Source: Kribbella sp. VKM Ac-2569 (lineage in GTDB: Bacteria > Actinomycetota > Actinomycetes > Propionibacteriales > Kribbellaceae). From it: 64,000 nucleotides of DNA. Shown here piece after piece: positions 26,628 to 36,287 of the stretch (its first letter is position 1; every line of letters starts with the position of its first letter). The notes beneath the pieces are model-generated. The model was not told the DNA's origin and searched no databases. It worked only from the letters and a program-made list of their open reading frames with translations. The translations under genes were made by a program, and so were the position numbers. The stretch spans positions 620,001-684,000 of the forward strand of contig NZ_SGXJ01000001.1 of assembly GCF_004216905.1 (NCBI RefSeq). Direction: 5' to 3'.

Positions 26628-28157
26628 ATGAAGAAGTTAGTGCTCGCCCTGATCACGGGTGCGGCTGTGCTCGCCGCCGCGTTGATTCCCTCCGGACCTC
26701 CGGTGCAGGCAGCGACGCCGGGCTTCGCGTCCGCGGTGTCCGCGATCAAGCAGACCTCGTGGCAGACCAACAACAGCGTGAACGCGCTGGCGATCGCCGG
26801 GAACACCGTGTTCGCGGGCGGCATGTTCACCAGGCTCCGGCAGCCGGGTAAGGCGTCCGGCGAGGCGCCGGAGACCCTCCGCTCGTACGTCGCCGCGTTC
26901 GACCGCACCACCGGGAAGCCGACGGCGTTCGCGCCGACGCTGAACGGGCCGGTGTACTCCATCGCCACCAGCCCCGACGGCAAGTGGGTGGTGATCGGCG
27001 GTGACTTCACCATGGTGAACGGCATCCGGCGTAGCAAGATCGCGATGTTCTCGGTCGCCACCGGCAAGCTGGTCGCGGCCTGGGACCCGGTCGTGGCGGC
27101 CCGGGTGAAGGCGCTGGCGATCTACGGCAACAGTGTGTTCATCGGCGGCGCGTTCCGCGCGATCGACGGCGCGACCCGCAACCGGCTGGGCGCGGTCCGG
27201 CTGATCCAGGGCGACCTCCTGCCCTGGAACCCGAACGCGAACAGCGACGTGTACGCCGTCGACGTCTCCGACAACGGCACCCGGGTGTTCGTCGGCGGAC
27301 CGTTCAGCACGATCAACGGCAAGGACCACTACTCGCTGGCGATGCTGAACAACACCACCGGCGCGGCGTTCGACTTCCCGGCGGCGGCCGCGATCCCGAA
27401 GCCGACCGCGACCTGCACCACGCGGGTGAAGGACATCGACACCCTGGGCGACAACGTGTACGTCTCGAACGGCGGCGACGGCGGCGGCTGCTACGACGGC
27501 GTACTGGCCGCACAGGTGTCGACCGGCAAACTGCTATGGCAGAACAAGTGCCTGGGCGCGACCGAGGCGATCAAGGCGATCGGCAGCTGGCTCTACAAGG
27601 GCTCGCACGCCCACAACTGCTCCTCGTCGCCGAACGGCTTCCCGGACGGCACGGGAACGCACTACCTGCTGGTCGAGAGCACGATCAACGGCAACCTCGG
27701 GCCGTGGTTCCCGAACACCGACGCGAACCCGAAGAGCACCACCCAGGTCGGCCCGCTCGCGATGGCCGGCACCGACACCGACCTGTGGGTCGGCGGTGAC
27801 TTCCTGCACGTGAACGGCACGCTCCAGGTGGGAATCACCCGGTTCACGAACACGCCGGGCGGTGCGGCTCCCGCCGTACCGAAGGCTCCGACGCTGACCG
27901 CGACGACGACCGGCCGCGTGTACGTGAGCTACGGGGACTCGTACGACCTGGACAACCTGTCGCTCACGTACAACGTGTTCCGCGGCTCGCTGAACGTCGG
28001 CTCGAACAAGTACACGACGTACTTCTGGCAGCCCCGCAAGACCTACCAGGTAGTCGACCGCGGCCTCGCCCGCGGCTCGTCGTACACGTACCACGTAGAG
28101 GTCCACGACGGCCGCAACATCATGAAGGGCGCCTCGGCCACGGTGAAGATCCCGTAA
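26628..28157 (+). CDS. Secreted beta-propeller protein 2
   Basis: A 509-residue paralogue of the preceding protein without the LamG domain. It has a signal peptide (MKKLVLALITGAAVLAAAL, cleavage near residue 27), then delta-60-like blades (VFAGGMFTRL, VVIGGDFTMVNG, VFIGGAFRAIDG, VFVGGPFSTING, LWVGGDFLHVNG) and a C-terminal fibronectin-like domain. The cysteine core is retained: CTTRVKDID, GGGCYDG, KCLGATEAI and KGSHAHNC. AAGGAC lies just before the ATG. It lies between paralogues 1 and 3 on the same strand. The conserved His/Cys core may bind metal or form disulphides. The function is unknown, but its location inside a polysaccharide locus suggests a matrix role. Confidence 0.85.
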   Translation: MKKLVLALITGAAVLAAALIPSGPPVQAATPGFASAVSAIKQTSWQTNNSVNALAIAGNTVFAGGMFTRLRQPGKASGEAPETLRSYVAAFDRTTGKPTAFAPTLNGPVYSIATSPDGKWVVIGGDFTMVNGIRRSKIAMFSVATGKLVAAWDPVVAARVKALAIYGNSVFIGGAFRAIDGATRNRLGAVRLIQGDLLPWNPNANSDVYAVDVSDNGTRVFVGGPFSTINGKDHYSLAMLNNTTGAAFDFPAAAAIPKPTATCTTRVKDIDTLGDNVYVSNGGDGGGCYDGVLAAQVSTGKLLWQNKCLGATEAIKAIGSWLYKGSHAHNCSSSPNGFPDGTGTHYLLVESTINGNLGPWFPNTDANPKSTTQVGPLAMAGTDTDLWVGGDFLHVNGTLQVGITRFTNTPGGAAPAVPKAPTLTATTTGRVYVSYGDSYDLDNLSLTYNVFRGSLNVGSNKYTTYFWQPRKTYQVVDRGLARGSSYTYHVEVHDGRNIMKGASATVKIP

Positions 28158-28213
28158 CTGCCCCTTCCGCATCGGAACCCTCAGTCGTAGCTTGGTGACT
28201 GGGGGGAACGATC

Positions 28214-29707
28214 ATGGGGAGAAGACTGTTTGTTGCGCTGGGCATCAGCGGGCTCGTGCTGGGGGTGGTGCCGGCACCACCCGCGATTGGCACCGGTGCA
28301 AGCCTGACCGCGGTCGCCGTATCGACCTGGCAGACCGACGCCAGTGTGCTTGGCCTGGCCGTTGCCAAGGGCAAGGCGTACGTCGGGGGCCGCTTCCTGG
28401 CCGTGCGTCCGCCGGGCGCGGCCGCCGGGACCCACGAGACGAGCCGGACCTATCTGGCCGCGTTCAGCCAGAGCACAGGGGCGCTCGACGCCGGGATGAA
28501 CCATGTCCTGAACGGGATCGTCTGGGCGGTCGTCGCGTCGGCCGACGGGTCCAGGGTGTACGTCGGTGGCGACTTCACCCGCGTCGACGGCCAGGTCCGG
28601 AACCGGATCGCAGCCTTCAACACCGCGACCGGCGCACTGGTCGCGACCATCGCGCCGCAGGTGTCGTACCGCGTGAAGGCGCTCGCGATCGGCGGAACCA
28701 GCCTGTACTTCGGTGGGTCGTTCGGGCTCGTGAACGGCGTGACCCGGAACCGGGCCGCCGCGATCAGCACGGTCACCGGTGCACTGCTGCCGTGGAACCC
28801 GAACGCGGACAACGACGTGTACGCGATCGACGCGGCCGATGACAACTCGAAGGTCTATCTGGGCGGAACGTTCGCGAAGGTCCGCGGGACGAGTCGCTGG
28901 GCGGTTGCCAGCGTCAACAACTCGACCGGCGCACTGCTGCCCTTCGCCGCGGCGTCCGCCGTACCGTCGCCGTCGAGTGGATGCACGTCGCGGGTGAAGG
29001 ACATCGAGACGTCCGGCAGCCGGGTGTACTTCGCCAACGCCGGTGACGGCTGGGGGTGCTTCGACGGGACCTGGGCGGCTGATGTTGCCACCGGCAACCT
29101 GGTCTGGAAGAGCACGTGCCTGGGCGCGACCGAGGCGATCACCATGGTGAACGGGTGGCTGTTCAAGGGGTCGCACGCGCACAGTTGTCCCGGCACCTTC
29201 TCGGACGGCAGCGGCACGCACTTCCTGCTGCTGCAGAACCCGGCGAACGGGACCCTGGGACCTTGGTTCCCGAACACGAACGCCGGACCGCCGACGTCGG
29301 TCGGGCCCCTTGTGTCGGCAAGTGGCGGCAGCGATCTGTGGATCGGCGGTGACTTCACCAAGGTCAACGGCGCCGGCCAGCAGGGGCTGACCCGGTTCAC
29401 CAATCTCGGCCCCGGCGCCGCACCGCTCGCCCCGGCGCCGCCGACACTCTCCAGGCCGGCCATCGGTCAGGTGAAGGCCACTGTTCAGGCCTCGCTGGAC
29501 AACGACGACATCCGTCTCACCTATCGTCTGCTCCGCGGGACGATCGTCGTCGCCAGCACGAGAGTCAGCTCCGCGTTCTGGTCCCGTCCCACCGTCACGC
29601 TCACGGACACCACAGCGCCGACCAGAACCACCCAGAGCTACCGCATCGAGGTCTCCGACGGGAACCACGCCGTACGAGGCGGCTACTCCACCGTCACCGT
29701 CCGCTGA
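28214..29707 (+). CDS. Secreted beta-propeller protein 3
   Basis: A 497-residue protein, third of the tandem paralogues. It has a signal peptide (LFVALGISGLVLGVVPAPPA), blades such as AYVGGRFLAV, VYVGGDFTRVDG, LYFGGSFGLVNG and LWIGGDFTKVNG, and a C-terminal fibronectin-like domain. The cysteine core reads CTSRVKDIE, GWGCFDGTWAAD, TCLGATEAI and KGSHAHSC. A GGGGGGAA stretch precedes the ATG. Its 3' end overlaps the end of the convergent flippase gene by 14 bases. It resembles paralogue 1 more than paralogue 2 in the blades following the signal peptide. No catalytic signature recognised. Confidence 0.85.
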   Translation: MGRRLFVALGISGLVLGVVPAPPAIGTGASLTAVAVSTWQTDASVLGLAVAKGKAYVGGRFLAVRPPGAAAGTHETSRTYLAAFSQSTGALDAGMNHVLNGIVWAVVASADGSRVYVGGDFTRVDGQVRNRIAAFNTATGALVATIAPQVSYRVKALAIGGTSLYFGGSFGLVNGVTRNRAAAISTVTGALLPWNPNADNDVYAIDAADDNSKVYLGGTFAKVRGTSRWAVASVNNSTGALLPFAAASAVPSPSSGCTSRVKDIETSGSRVYFANAGDGWGCFDGTWAADVATGNLVWKSTCLGATEAITMVNGWLFKGSHAHSCPGTFSDGSGTHFLLLQNPANGTLGPWFPNTNAGPPTSVGPLVSASGGSDLWIGGDFTKVNGAGQQGLTRFTNLGPGAAPLAPAPPTLSRPAIGQVKATVQASLDNDDIRLTYRLLRGTIVVASTRVSSAFWSRPTVTLTDTTAPTRTTQSYRIEVSDGNHAVRGGYSTVTVR

Positions 29708-30962
29708 CCCGGCGGTGCGCGGCGATCGCTCGGTGGGCCTCGTTCCACCACAGGAGCAGGGTGGCGAAGGAGGCGCCGGCCAGGCCCCATGCCGCGCCTT
29801 TGGGGCCCCACAGGAAGGCGCCGCCCACACCGCAGACGATCAGAACGACCGAGGAGATCAGGCGGACGCGGAGGCCGCGGGTCGCGGCGGTCAGGGCTCG
29901 GAGGATGGCGAAGGCGCCGGCGTTGGAGGCGCCTAGGGCCTGGAGCAGGATGACGGGGACCAGGACGCTGTGGGCCTGGTTCCAGACGCCGGGGCCGAGC
30001 AATTCGCGGCCGACGACCGGGGGTAGCAGGAGGAAGATCGCGCCCCACGCCAATGCGCCCGCGCCGACGCCGAGTGAGATGGCGAGGCCGACGAGCCAGA
30101 GGCGCCGGTACGAGTGGCGCAACGCCCGGGACGCTTCGGGGACGGAGATCATCCGGATGCCTTGGTTCAGTACGTTCACGGGACCGAGTAGTACCTGCGC
30201 TCCCCGGATACCCGCGGTCGCGACGAGGCCGGCGGCCGCGGTGATGCCGAGCATGTAGAGCTGGATGGTGCCGGAGACCGCGAGCATCTCCCCGACGTAC
30301 TTCGGGCTCACGTCCCAGTTCCGCTTGACCCATTCACGGATCAGCTGCCGCCGCGGCGCCACGCCGGCCTGGAAGCGGCCGGCGATCGCGGCGATCACCG
30401 CGCCGAGTCCCCACGCGAACGTCAGCGTGAACGCGGACGTCGTACCGGTGAGATAGAGGCCGCCGAAGATCGCGAGCATCGCCAGCAACCAGATCAGGTC
30501 GTTGACGAACGCCTTCTGCCCCTCGCCGACGACGAAGAACGCCCAGCGCCACGCGTCCTGCAGGAGCAGGCCCGGCATGGTCAATGCGAAGGCGAGCAGC
30601 ACACCACGAGACGGCACGGCCGGGACAGCCGCGATGGCAAGACCGAGCAACGACGCCAGGACGCCGGTGAAGAGAGCAGTCGCTGTGCTCGCGCGGACTG
30701 CTCGTTCCCACTCGGGGGTGCGAGCGCCGGAGTGCCGTACGGCGAGGGGCTCGGTGGAGATCGCCCGCGACACGTTCAGGGCGATCGTGTAGCCCCCGAA
30801 CGCGAGCGCGTAGACACCGAAGTCGGCGACGGTACTGGACCGTGCGACGACGACTCCGACGGCGAGGTTGCTGAGGCTCGACAAGCCCTGATCGGCAAGA
30901 CCCCAGCCCGCGCGACCAGCCGGACCGGCCAGCCGACGTAGTTTCGGCCGCCGGAACTTCAC
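29694..30962 (-). CDS. Wzx-like polysaccharide flippase 1
   Basis: A 422-residue membrane protein with about twelve hydrophobic segments, of the MOP/Wzx type that moves undecaprenyl-linked repeat units across the membrane. The N-terminus GWGLADQGLSSLSNLAVG is typical, and the helix NVSRAISTEPLAVRHSG is shared in form with the second flippase at 40304 (NVSRGLATDPLTVRFSG), so the two are paralogues. It is the last gene of the minus-strand set that starts with the initiating phosphoglycosyltransferase, nine bases after the WecG/TagA gene. Two flippases in one locus imply two different repeat units. Confidence 0.88.
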   Translation of the reverse strand: MKFRRPKLRRLAGPAGRAGWGLADQGLSSLSNLAVGVVVARSSTVADFGVYALAFGGYTIALNVSRAISTEPLAVRHSGARTPEWERAVRASTATALFTGVLASLLGLAIAAVPAVPSRGVLLAFALTMPGLLLQDAWRWAFFVVGEGQKAFVNDLIWLLAMLAIFGGLYLTGTTSAFTLTFAWGLGAVIAAIAGRFQAGVAPRRQLIREWVKRNWDVSPKYVGEMLAVSGTIQLYMLGITAAAGLVATAGIRGAQVLLGPVNVLNQGIRMISVPEASRALRHSYRRLWLVGLAISLGVGAGALAWGAIFLLLPPVVGRELLGPGVWNQAHSVLVPVILLQALGASNAGAFAILRALTAATRGLRVRLISSVVLIVCGVGGAFLWGPKGAAWGLAGASFATLLLWWNEAHRAIAAHRRVSGR

Positions 30963-30971
30963 CGCCTCACT

Positions 30972-31718
30972 CTAAACGGGACGGGGCGGGTGGCGGAGGA
31001 TGCCGAGGAGGAATCGCGGGATGCCCAGGACGTAACGCTTCCAGAGCCGGCGCGGCTCCTTGTACAGCCGGTAGCTCCACTCCAGCCCGGAGCGCTGCAT
31101 CCAGTACGGCGCGCGGTCCAGCCGGCCGGTGTGGAAGTCGAACGCCGCGCCGACCCCGATCAGGATCGTCGCGTTCAGCCGGTCGCGATGGTCGGCCATC
31201 CAGCGCTCCTGCTTCGGCGCCCCGAGCCCGATCCAGACGATGTCCGGCCGCGCCTCGTTCATCCGGGCGACCGTCTCCGCGTCCTCGGCGTCCGTCAGTT
31301 CACGGTACGGCGGGCATTCGACGCCGACGACCTTCAACGCCGGATGCCGTTCCTGGAACCGCTCGCGCAGTTCCTCCGCCACGCCCTCGGCACCGCCGTA
31401 GAAGTACTGCGTCCAGCCGCGATCCGCCGCCTCGGCCAGCACCCGCTCGAGCAGATCCGGACCGGCTACGCGGTCCATCTCCTCGAACCCGGCGCGCTGC
31501 CCGGCCCACACGAGCGGCATCCCGTCCGGAACGGTCAGACCGGACGTGTTGTAGACCTCGGTCAGCCGCGCGTCGGCACGCGCGTGCAGCAACGCGTTCA
31601 TGTCGGACACGCACACCAACTGACGTTCACCGCCGTCGATCCAGCGCGCGAACGTCTCCACTGTCCGGTCCAGATTCGTCACGCTGACGTGGATCCCGAG
31701 AACGTCGACCCTACTCAT
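30972..31718 (-). CDS. WecG/TagA/CpsF-family glycosyltransferase
   Basis: A 248-residue GT26-family enzyme. It shows the catalytic-region motif [13 protein letters not shown] near residue 60, [13 protein letters not shown] near 105, and [11 protein letters not shown] near 165. Members add the second sugar to undecaprenyl-PP-linked HexNAc, for example N-acetylmannosamine(uronate). ATG at 31718 overlaps the gmd stop by four bases. In this operon it would follow the initiating phosphotransferase step. The transferred sugar is not certain; the neighbouring GDP-fucose genes offer one donor, but this family usually uses UDP-linked sugars. Confidence 0.92.
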   Translation of the reverse strand: MSRVDVLGIHVSVTNLDRTVETFARWIDGGERQLVCVSDMNALLHARADARLTEVYNTSGLTVPDGMPLVWAGQRAGFEEMDRVAGPDLLERVLAEAADRGWTQYFYGGAEGVAEELRERFQERHPALKVVGVECPPYRELTDAEDAETVARMNEARPDIVWIGLGAPKQERWMADHRDRLNATILIGVGAAFDFHTGRLDRAPYWMQRSGLEWSYRLYKEPRRLWKRYVLGIPRFLLGILRHPPRPV

Positions 31719-32698
31719 GCGTCCTCCCTGGTCAGCAGTGCGAGGTCGGCGTCGACCATGATGCGGACCAGCTCGGGAACATGCACCTGAGCCTTCCAGC
31801 CGAGGTCGGTGGCCGCCTTCGACGCGTCCCCGATCAGCGAGTCCACCTCGGTGGGACGTTCGTAGCGCTGGTCGTGGTCGACGTACTTCTCCCAGTCCAG
31901 CCCGACGTGGTCGAACGCCAGCGAGACGAAGTCGCGGACGGAGTACGACGTACCGGTCGCGATCACGTAGTCCGCGGGGGTGTCGTGCTGCAGCATCCGC
32001 CACATGCCCTCGACGTACTCCGGGGCGTAGCCCCAGTCACGGGATGCGTCCAGATTGCCCAAGTACAAGCGATCCTGGCGACCCGTCTTGATCGCCGCAA
32101 CCGCGCGGGTGATCTTCCGCGTCACGAACGTCTCGCCGCGCCGCGGGGACTCGTGGTTGAACAGGATGCCGTTCACCGCGAACATGTCGTACGCCTCGCG
32201 GTAGTTCCGGGTCATCCAGTAGCCGTAGAGCTTCGCGGCGCCGTACGGCGAACGCGGGTGGAACGCGGTGTCCTCGTTCTGCGGGGGCGGGGTCGCGCCG
32301 AACATCTCCGACGACGACGCCTGGTAGAACCGGCAGTCCAGCCCGATCATCCGGATCGCCTCGAGCAGTCGCGTCGTACCCATCCCGGTGGTGTCGCCGG
32401 TGTACTCCGGCTCGTCGAAGCTGACCCGCACATGCGATTGCGCGGCCAGGTGATAGACCTCGGACGGCTGGATCGACGCGAGCAGCGTCACGAGCCGCGA
32501 ACCGTCGGTCAGGTCGCCGTAGTGCAGGAAGAGCCGCTTGTCGCGGGCGTGCGGATCCTCGTACAGGTGGTCGATCCGCTTGGTGTTGAAGGTGCTGGCG
32601 CGCCGGATCAGGCCGTGCACCTCGTACCCCTTGGCCAGCAGCAACTCGGCCAGGTACGAACCGTCCTGACCGGTGATGCCCGTGATGAACGCTTTCAT
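31715..32698 (-). CDS. gmd: GDP-mannose 4,6-dehydratase
   Basis: A 327-residue extended SDR converting GDP-mannose to GDP-4-keto-6-deoxymannose. It has the NADP-binding [12 protein letters not shown] at the N-terminus, the Gmd-specific [17 protein letters not shown] block near residue 35, the catalytic SSSEMFG and Tyr-x3-Lys in [12 protein letters not shown] near 155, and [16 protein letters not shown]. Its start overlaps the wcaG stop by four bases. With wcaG it supplies GDP-L-fucose; other GDP-deoxyhexoses are possible if wcaG has altered specificity. Coupled translation with the neighbouring genes marks it as part of the glycan pathway. Confidence 0.95.
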   Translation of the reverse strand: MKAFITGITGQDGSYLAELLLAKGYEVHGLIRRASTFNTKRIDHLYEDPHARDKRLFLHYGDLTDGSRLVTLLASIQPSEVYHLAAQSHVRVSFDEPEYTGDTTGMGTTRLLEAIRMIGLDCRFYQASSSEMFGATPPPQNEDTAFHPRSPYGAAKLYGYWMTRNYREAYDMFAVNGILFNHESPRRGETFVTRKITRAVAAIKTGRQDRLYLGNLDASRDWGYAPEYVEGMWRMLQHDTPADYVIATGTSYSVRDFVSLAFDHVGLDWEKYVDHDQRYERPTEVDSLIGDASKAATDLGWKAQVHVPELVRIMVDADLALLTREDA

Positions 32699-33624
32699 GC
32701 CACATGCTCCTGGTACCAGGCGTAGGTGGCGGCCACACCGTCTTCGAGGGAAATGGAGGGCTTCCAGCCGAGCGCCAGCAACCTGCTCACGTCGAGCAGC
32801 TTGCGCGGGGTGCCGTCCGGCTTGGACAGATCGTTGCTCAGGGCACCGGTGTAGCCGACCGTCCGCGCGACCAGTTCGGCCAGCTCGCGGATCGTCACGT
32901 CGGCGCCGACACCGACGTTGATCGGCTCCGGTGCGTCGTAGTGCTCCAGCAGGTGCAGACACGCGTCGGCGAGATCGTCCACGTGCAGGAACTCGCGCCG
33001 CGGCGTACCGCTCCCCCACAGCACCACCTCGGGCGCGGCAGAAGCCTTTGCCTCGTGGAAGCGCCGGATCAACGCGGGCAGAACATGCGACGACGTCGGG
33101 TCGAAGTTGTCGTTCGGGCCGTACAGGTTCGTCGGCATCGCGGAGATCCAGCGCAGGCCGTACTGCCGGCGTACCGCCTGGACCTGCATGATGCCGGCGA
33201 TCTTCGCGATCGCGTACGCGTCGTTGGTCGGCTCCAGCTCGCCGGTCAGCAGGCTCGACTCGCGGATCGGCTGCTCGGCGTACTTCGGGTAGATGCACGA
33301 CGACCCGAGGAACAGCAGCCGCGGCGTGCGCACCTCGAGCGCCGCGTCCATCAGGTTCACCTGGATGCGCAGGTTGTCGCTGAGGAACTCGGTCGGGTGG
33401 TCGCGGTTCGCGAGGATGCCGCCGACCCGCGCCGCGGCGTCGATCACGACCGCCGGCCGGTGCTCGCGCAGGAAGTCGAACGTCTGCTGCCGGTCGCGCA
33501 GATCGAGCTCCGCCGACGACGCGCCGATCAGGTGCGTGTACCCGGCCGCCTCGAGACGACGCCACAGCGCCGAGCCGACGAGGCCGCGGTGGCCCGCGAC
33601 GTACACCGGTCCATGTGAATCCAT
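32695..33624 (-). CDS. wcaG: GDP-L-fucose synthase
   Basis: A 309-residue SDR (WcaG/Fcl) that epimerises and reduces GDP-4-keto-6-deoxymannose to GDP-L-fucose. Motifs are [18 protein letters not shown], the catalytic GSSCIYPK near residue 105, [11 protein letters not shown] (Tyr-x3-Lys) near 135, and [11 protein letters not shown]. The ATG at 33624 touches the stop of the phosphoglycosyltransferase gene by one base; a longer frame exists but lies inside that gene. It directly precedes gmd, so the pair are made together. Activity is assigned from family membership and from the gmd partner. Confidence 0.94.
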   Translation of the reverse strand: MDSHGPVYVAGHRGLVGSALWRRLEAAGYTHLIGASSAELDLRDRQQTFDFLREHRPAVVIDAAARVGGILANRDHPTEFLSDNLRIQVNLMDAALEVRTPRLLFLGSSCIYPKYAEQPIRESSLLTGELEPTNDAYAIAKIAGIMQVQAVRRQYGLRWISAMPTNLYGPNDNFDPTSSHVLPALIRRFHEAKASAAPEVVLWGSGTPRREFLHVDDLADACLHLLEHYDAPEPINVGVGADVTIRELAELVARTVGYTGALSNDLSKPDGTPRKLLDVSRLLALGWKPSISLEDGVAATYAWYQEHVA

Positions 33625-35108
33625 CAGTACGCTCCCGCGCCGTAGAACACCGCGCGCACGGTCTTCCAGAGAATCAGTAGATCCAGCGTCATCGACCAGT
33701 TGTCGACGTACCGCAGGTCGAGGCGGACGGACTCGTCCCAGCACAGGTCGCTGCGGCCGCTGACCTGCCACAGGCCCGTCATTCCGGGCTTCACCAGCAT
33801 CCGCCGCGAGTCGTCGGCGGCATACAGCGCGACCTCTTCGGCCAGCGGCGGCCGCGGACCCACGAGCGACATGTCGCCGCGCAGCACGTTGAACAGCTGC
33901 GGCAACTCGTCGAGCGAGAACCGGCGGATCCAGCGTCCGAGCGGCGTCATGCGTGGGTCGTTGCGCATCTTGAAGATCACGCCGTTGCCGTCGCTCAGCG
34001 CATACAGGTCGCTGAGTCGCTCCTCCGCGTCGACGTACATGCTGCGGAACTTGAGCATCGTGAACTCGGTCCCCGCACGGCCGACCCGCTGCTGCCGGAA
34101 CAGGACCGGGCCGGAGCTGGACAGCTTCACCGCGAGCGCCAGGCCGATCAGCAACGGCGAGAATACGGCGACGATGCCGAGGGCAACGACTCGGTCGAAG
34201 ACCGCCTTCATCAGGTGCGGTCCGCCGCTGACCGACGGCCGCTCCAGGTGCAGCAGGGACAGGCCGGCGACCGGGCGGACGGAGATCCGCGGGCCGGCCA
34301 CCTCGATGATGCCCGGGGAGACGATCAGCTCGATGCCGCGCTGCTCCAGCGCCCAGGACAGCCGGCGCAGCAACTGGCCCGCCAACTCCGGGTCGGTCGC
34401 GATCGCGACGACCTCGACCGCGTGCCGGTCGGCGGCGGCCAGGATGTCCGGCTCCGCGAGCTCTTCAGGCTGCATCGGGCCGTTGCTGTCACCACGTGGG
34501 CGGCAAGTCGCGACAACCCGGAAACCGTCGGTCGGGCGGCTCTCCAAGTGCTCACAAAGCGTCGCGGCCGGGCCACTGCGCCCGACCACGAGAACCCTGT
34601 GCATGCAGCGACCTCTGACCCGGTGCCGGTGCAGGTCCTTCCGCAGCGCGTACCGCAGCAACAGCGCCGCCACCACCATCACCGGGATCGCGAGCACCAC
34701 GAAGCCACGGGCGATCTCGGCCTTGGTCACGTACGACGTCATTGCGACCGCCGCGGTGAGTCCGACGCCGGCGCGAAGCAGCGACCGGAACTCGTCCGGC
34801 CCGGCCCCGTAGAACCGTGAGTCGTACCCCTTCGACAAGGCGACCGCAGCCACCCAGGCCAGCGGCAGCACACTGCTCACCACGAGATAGCTGGAGCCGA
34901 CGTGGTATCCGAACCGGGTCAGCAACGCGATCGAGACACCGAGCATCGCAGCGAGCAGATCGCCACCGACAGCGGCCCAGCGGTACACGCCGACCCAGCG
35001 CGGCTCGGTCGAGCGCGACGGCAGCGGAACGATCGCCGGAACCTCGTGCGGGACGACCCAGAGCGGCCGACGGCTGTCCACAGCGTCAGGCGCTTCTGCT
35101 CCGCTCAC
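33624..35108 (-). CDS. Undecaprenyl-phosphate sugar phosphotransferase (WcaJ/WbaP-type)
   Basis: A 494-residue polyisoprenyl-phosphate hexose-1-phosphate transferase that starts repeat-unit synthesis. The N-terminal half has about four membrane helices and a nucleotide-binding-like fold ([12 protein letters not shown]). The catalytic domain begins near residue 300 with a membrane helix, then [35 protein letters not shown] and [11 protein letters not shown], the standard signature. It is first in the five-gene minus-strand set ending in the flippase. About 200 bases upstream are free of genes and should hold the promoter, though no clear boxes stand out. Whether glucose, galactose or another sugar-phosphate is transferred is not readable. 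Confidence 0.93.
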   Translation of the reverse strand: MSGAEAPDAVDSRRPLWVVPHEVPAIVPLPSRSTEPRWVGVYRWAAVGGDLLAAMLGVSIALLTRFGYHVGSSYLVVSSVLPLAWVAAVALSKGYDSRFYGAGPDEFRSLLRAGVGLTAAVAMTSYVTKAEIARGFVVLAIPVMVVAALLLRYALRKDLHRHRVRGRCMHRVLVVGRSGPAATLCEHLESRPTDGFRVVATCRPRGDSNGPMQPEELAEPDILAAADRHAVEVVAIATDPELAGQLLRRLSWALEQRGIELIVSPGIIEVAGPRISVRPVAGLSLLHLERPSVSGGPHLMKAVFDRVVALGIVAVFSPLLIGLALAVKLSSSGPVLFRQQRVGRAGTEFTMLKFRSMYVDAEERLSDLYALSDGNGVIFKMRNDPRMTPLGRWIRRFSLDELPQLFNVLRGDMSLVGPRPPLAEEVALYAADDSRRMLVKPGMTGLWQVSGRSDLCWDESVRLDLRYVDNWSMTLDLLILWKTVRAVFYGAGAY

Positions 35109-35313
35109 AGCGGCCTCTCGTTCCCTCCCGCGACTGCGCGGTCACTTACAGTGTCCGTCACAGCCTGCAGTGTGTCCTTGTTTACCCGCGCGTCGGCGGC
35201 GAGTCACCGAACATTACTACGCGGGCAGTCCTCGGACGACGAGAGGCACCGATCCTTGGGGAGATCTTTCGTTTTCGGCTGAGCCGTCAGGTTTCCCCGC
35301 CGGATCGCGGTGC

Positions 35314-35342
35314 CCGGCCGGCGTCGGAGCGACGCCGGCCGG
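35314..35342 (-). terminator. Strong hairpin ending the 11-gene operon
   Basis: A perfect 12-base GC stem, CCGGCCGGCGTC (35314-35325) and GACGCCGGCCGG (35331-35342), with a five-base loop. It begins six bases after the stop codon of the oxygenase gene, the last of the minus-strand run starting at 46543. It should insulate that operon from the phosphoglycosyltransferase promoter region. Confidence 0.85.
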
Positions 35343-35347
35343 AGGTG

Positions 35348-36241
35348 TCACGCGATCGCGTGCGCCGGTGTGTCGTACGCGGCCACGACGTCGGCCGGGA
35401 TGTGCTGCAGGTCGCTGACCCGGAGGTAGTCGCCCATCGTCGTACCGGTGCATTCCGAGTCGATGTTCGGCGCGGACCGGCCGTCGACCGCGTCGCCGAG
35501 GTGCACGGTGCGCAGGTCGATGCTGAACCGGGTCCGGCCCGAGGTGTTCGGCACGCTGGAGTGCAGCTGGGCCCCGGAGAACAGGATGATCCCGCCGGGC
35601 TTGCAGATCGGACGGATCTGCGGCACCAGCTCGACCTCTTCCTCCGGCACCGGCTGGACGCGGGTGTCGGTGCCGATCTGGGTCGCCGCGATGTTCCGGC
35701 TGGTCGCGTTCCACTCCGCGTAGTTGTAGACCCGGGAGCTGTTCTTCACCGGTGTCTGCCAGTACCTCGGGTGGAACGCGAGCCCGTTGTCGTCGCTGAT
35801 CGGGAAGATCGGCAACCACCAGTTGAGCTGGGTGAACGGCGCGGAGTACCAGGTGTCACGGTGCGGGTGGAACGCGAACGCGATCCCGGTGGTGAGGTAG
35901 TCGTTCGACGTCGAGCTCCGCATCCGCGGTACGTCGAAGTACACCTGCTCCTGGTCGCACCCGAAGTCGACCAGCATCTCCTGGATCAGCCGCTTCGACT
36001 CCGGGTGGTGAATGAACCGCGGCTTCAGCTCGGCGAGCAGCGCCGCGTAGTCCTCGACGGCCATGTCGAACTGCGCCGACTCCGGATCCAGCGGCGCGAA
36101 CGCCTCCCGGGCCAGCTCACCGGCGAACTCGGTGAGTGCCAGCGTCGACGGCCGCGGTGAATAGACGAACAGGTCGCCGTCGTACAGCTTCTGCCGCCGC
36201 TCGTCGTCGGTGAAGTCTGCGTCAACATAGATCGAATGCAT
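35348..36241 (-). CDS. Phytanoyl-CoA dioxygenase (PhyH)-like 2OG/Fe(II) oxygenase
   Basis: A 297-residue protein with the 2-oxoglutarate/iron triad: His and Asp in FHPHRDTWYS near residue 125, the distal His in GAQLHSSVPN near 222, and an Arg ten residues on (TRFSID) suited to bind 2-oxoglutarate. The family hydroxylates or otherwise oxidises small molecules. It is the last gene of the operon, 46 bases after a class III aminotransferase. A sugar-nucleotide or glycan substituent is the probable substrate, which would be unusual, since oxygenases of this type are rarely seen in repeat-unit biosynthesis. The exact reaction is unknown. Confidence 0.78.
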   Translation of the reverse strand: MHSIYVDADFTDDERRQKLYDGDLFVYSPRPSTLALTEFAGELAREAFAPLDPESAQFDMAVEDYAALLAELKPRFIHHPESKRLIQEMLVDFGCDQEQVYFDVPRMRSSTSNDYLTTGIAFAFHPHRDTWYSAPFTQLNWWLPIFPISDDNGLAFHPRYWQTPVKNSSRVYNYAEWNATSRNIAATQIGTDTRVQPVPEEEVELVPQIRPICKPGGIILFSGAQLHSSVPNTSGRTRFSIDLRTVHLGDAVDGRSAPNIDSECTGTTMGDYLRVSDLQHIPADVVAAYDTPAHAIA

Positions 36242-36287
36242 GGTCTTCCCCCCTCGGGATTCTGTGGTGTGCGGTGTTCTGGTCTGT

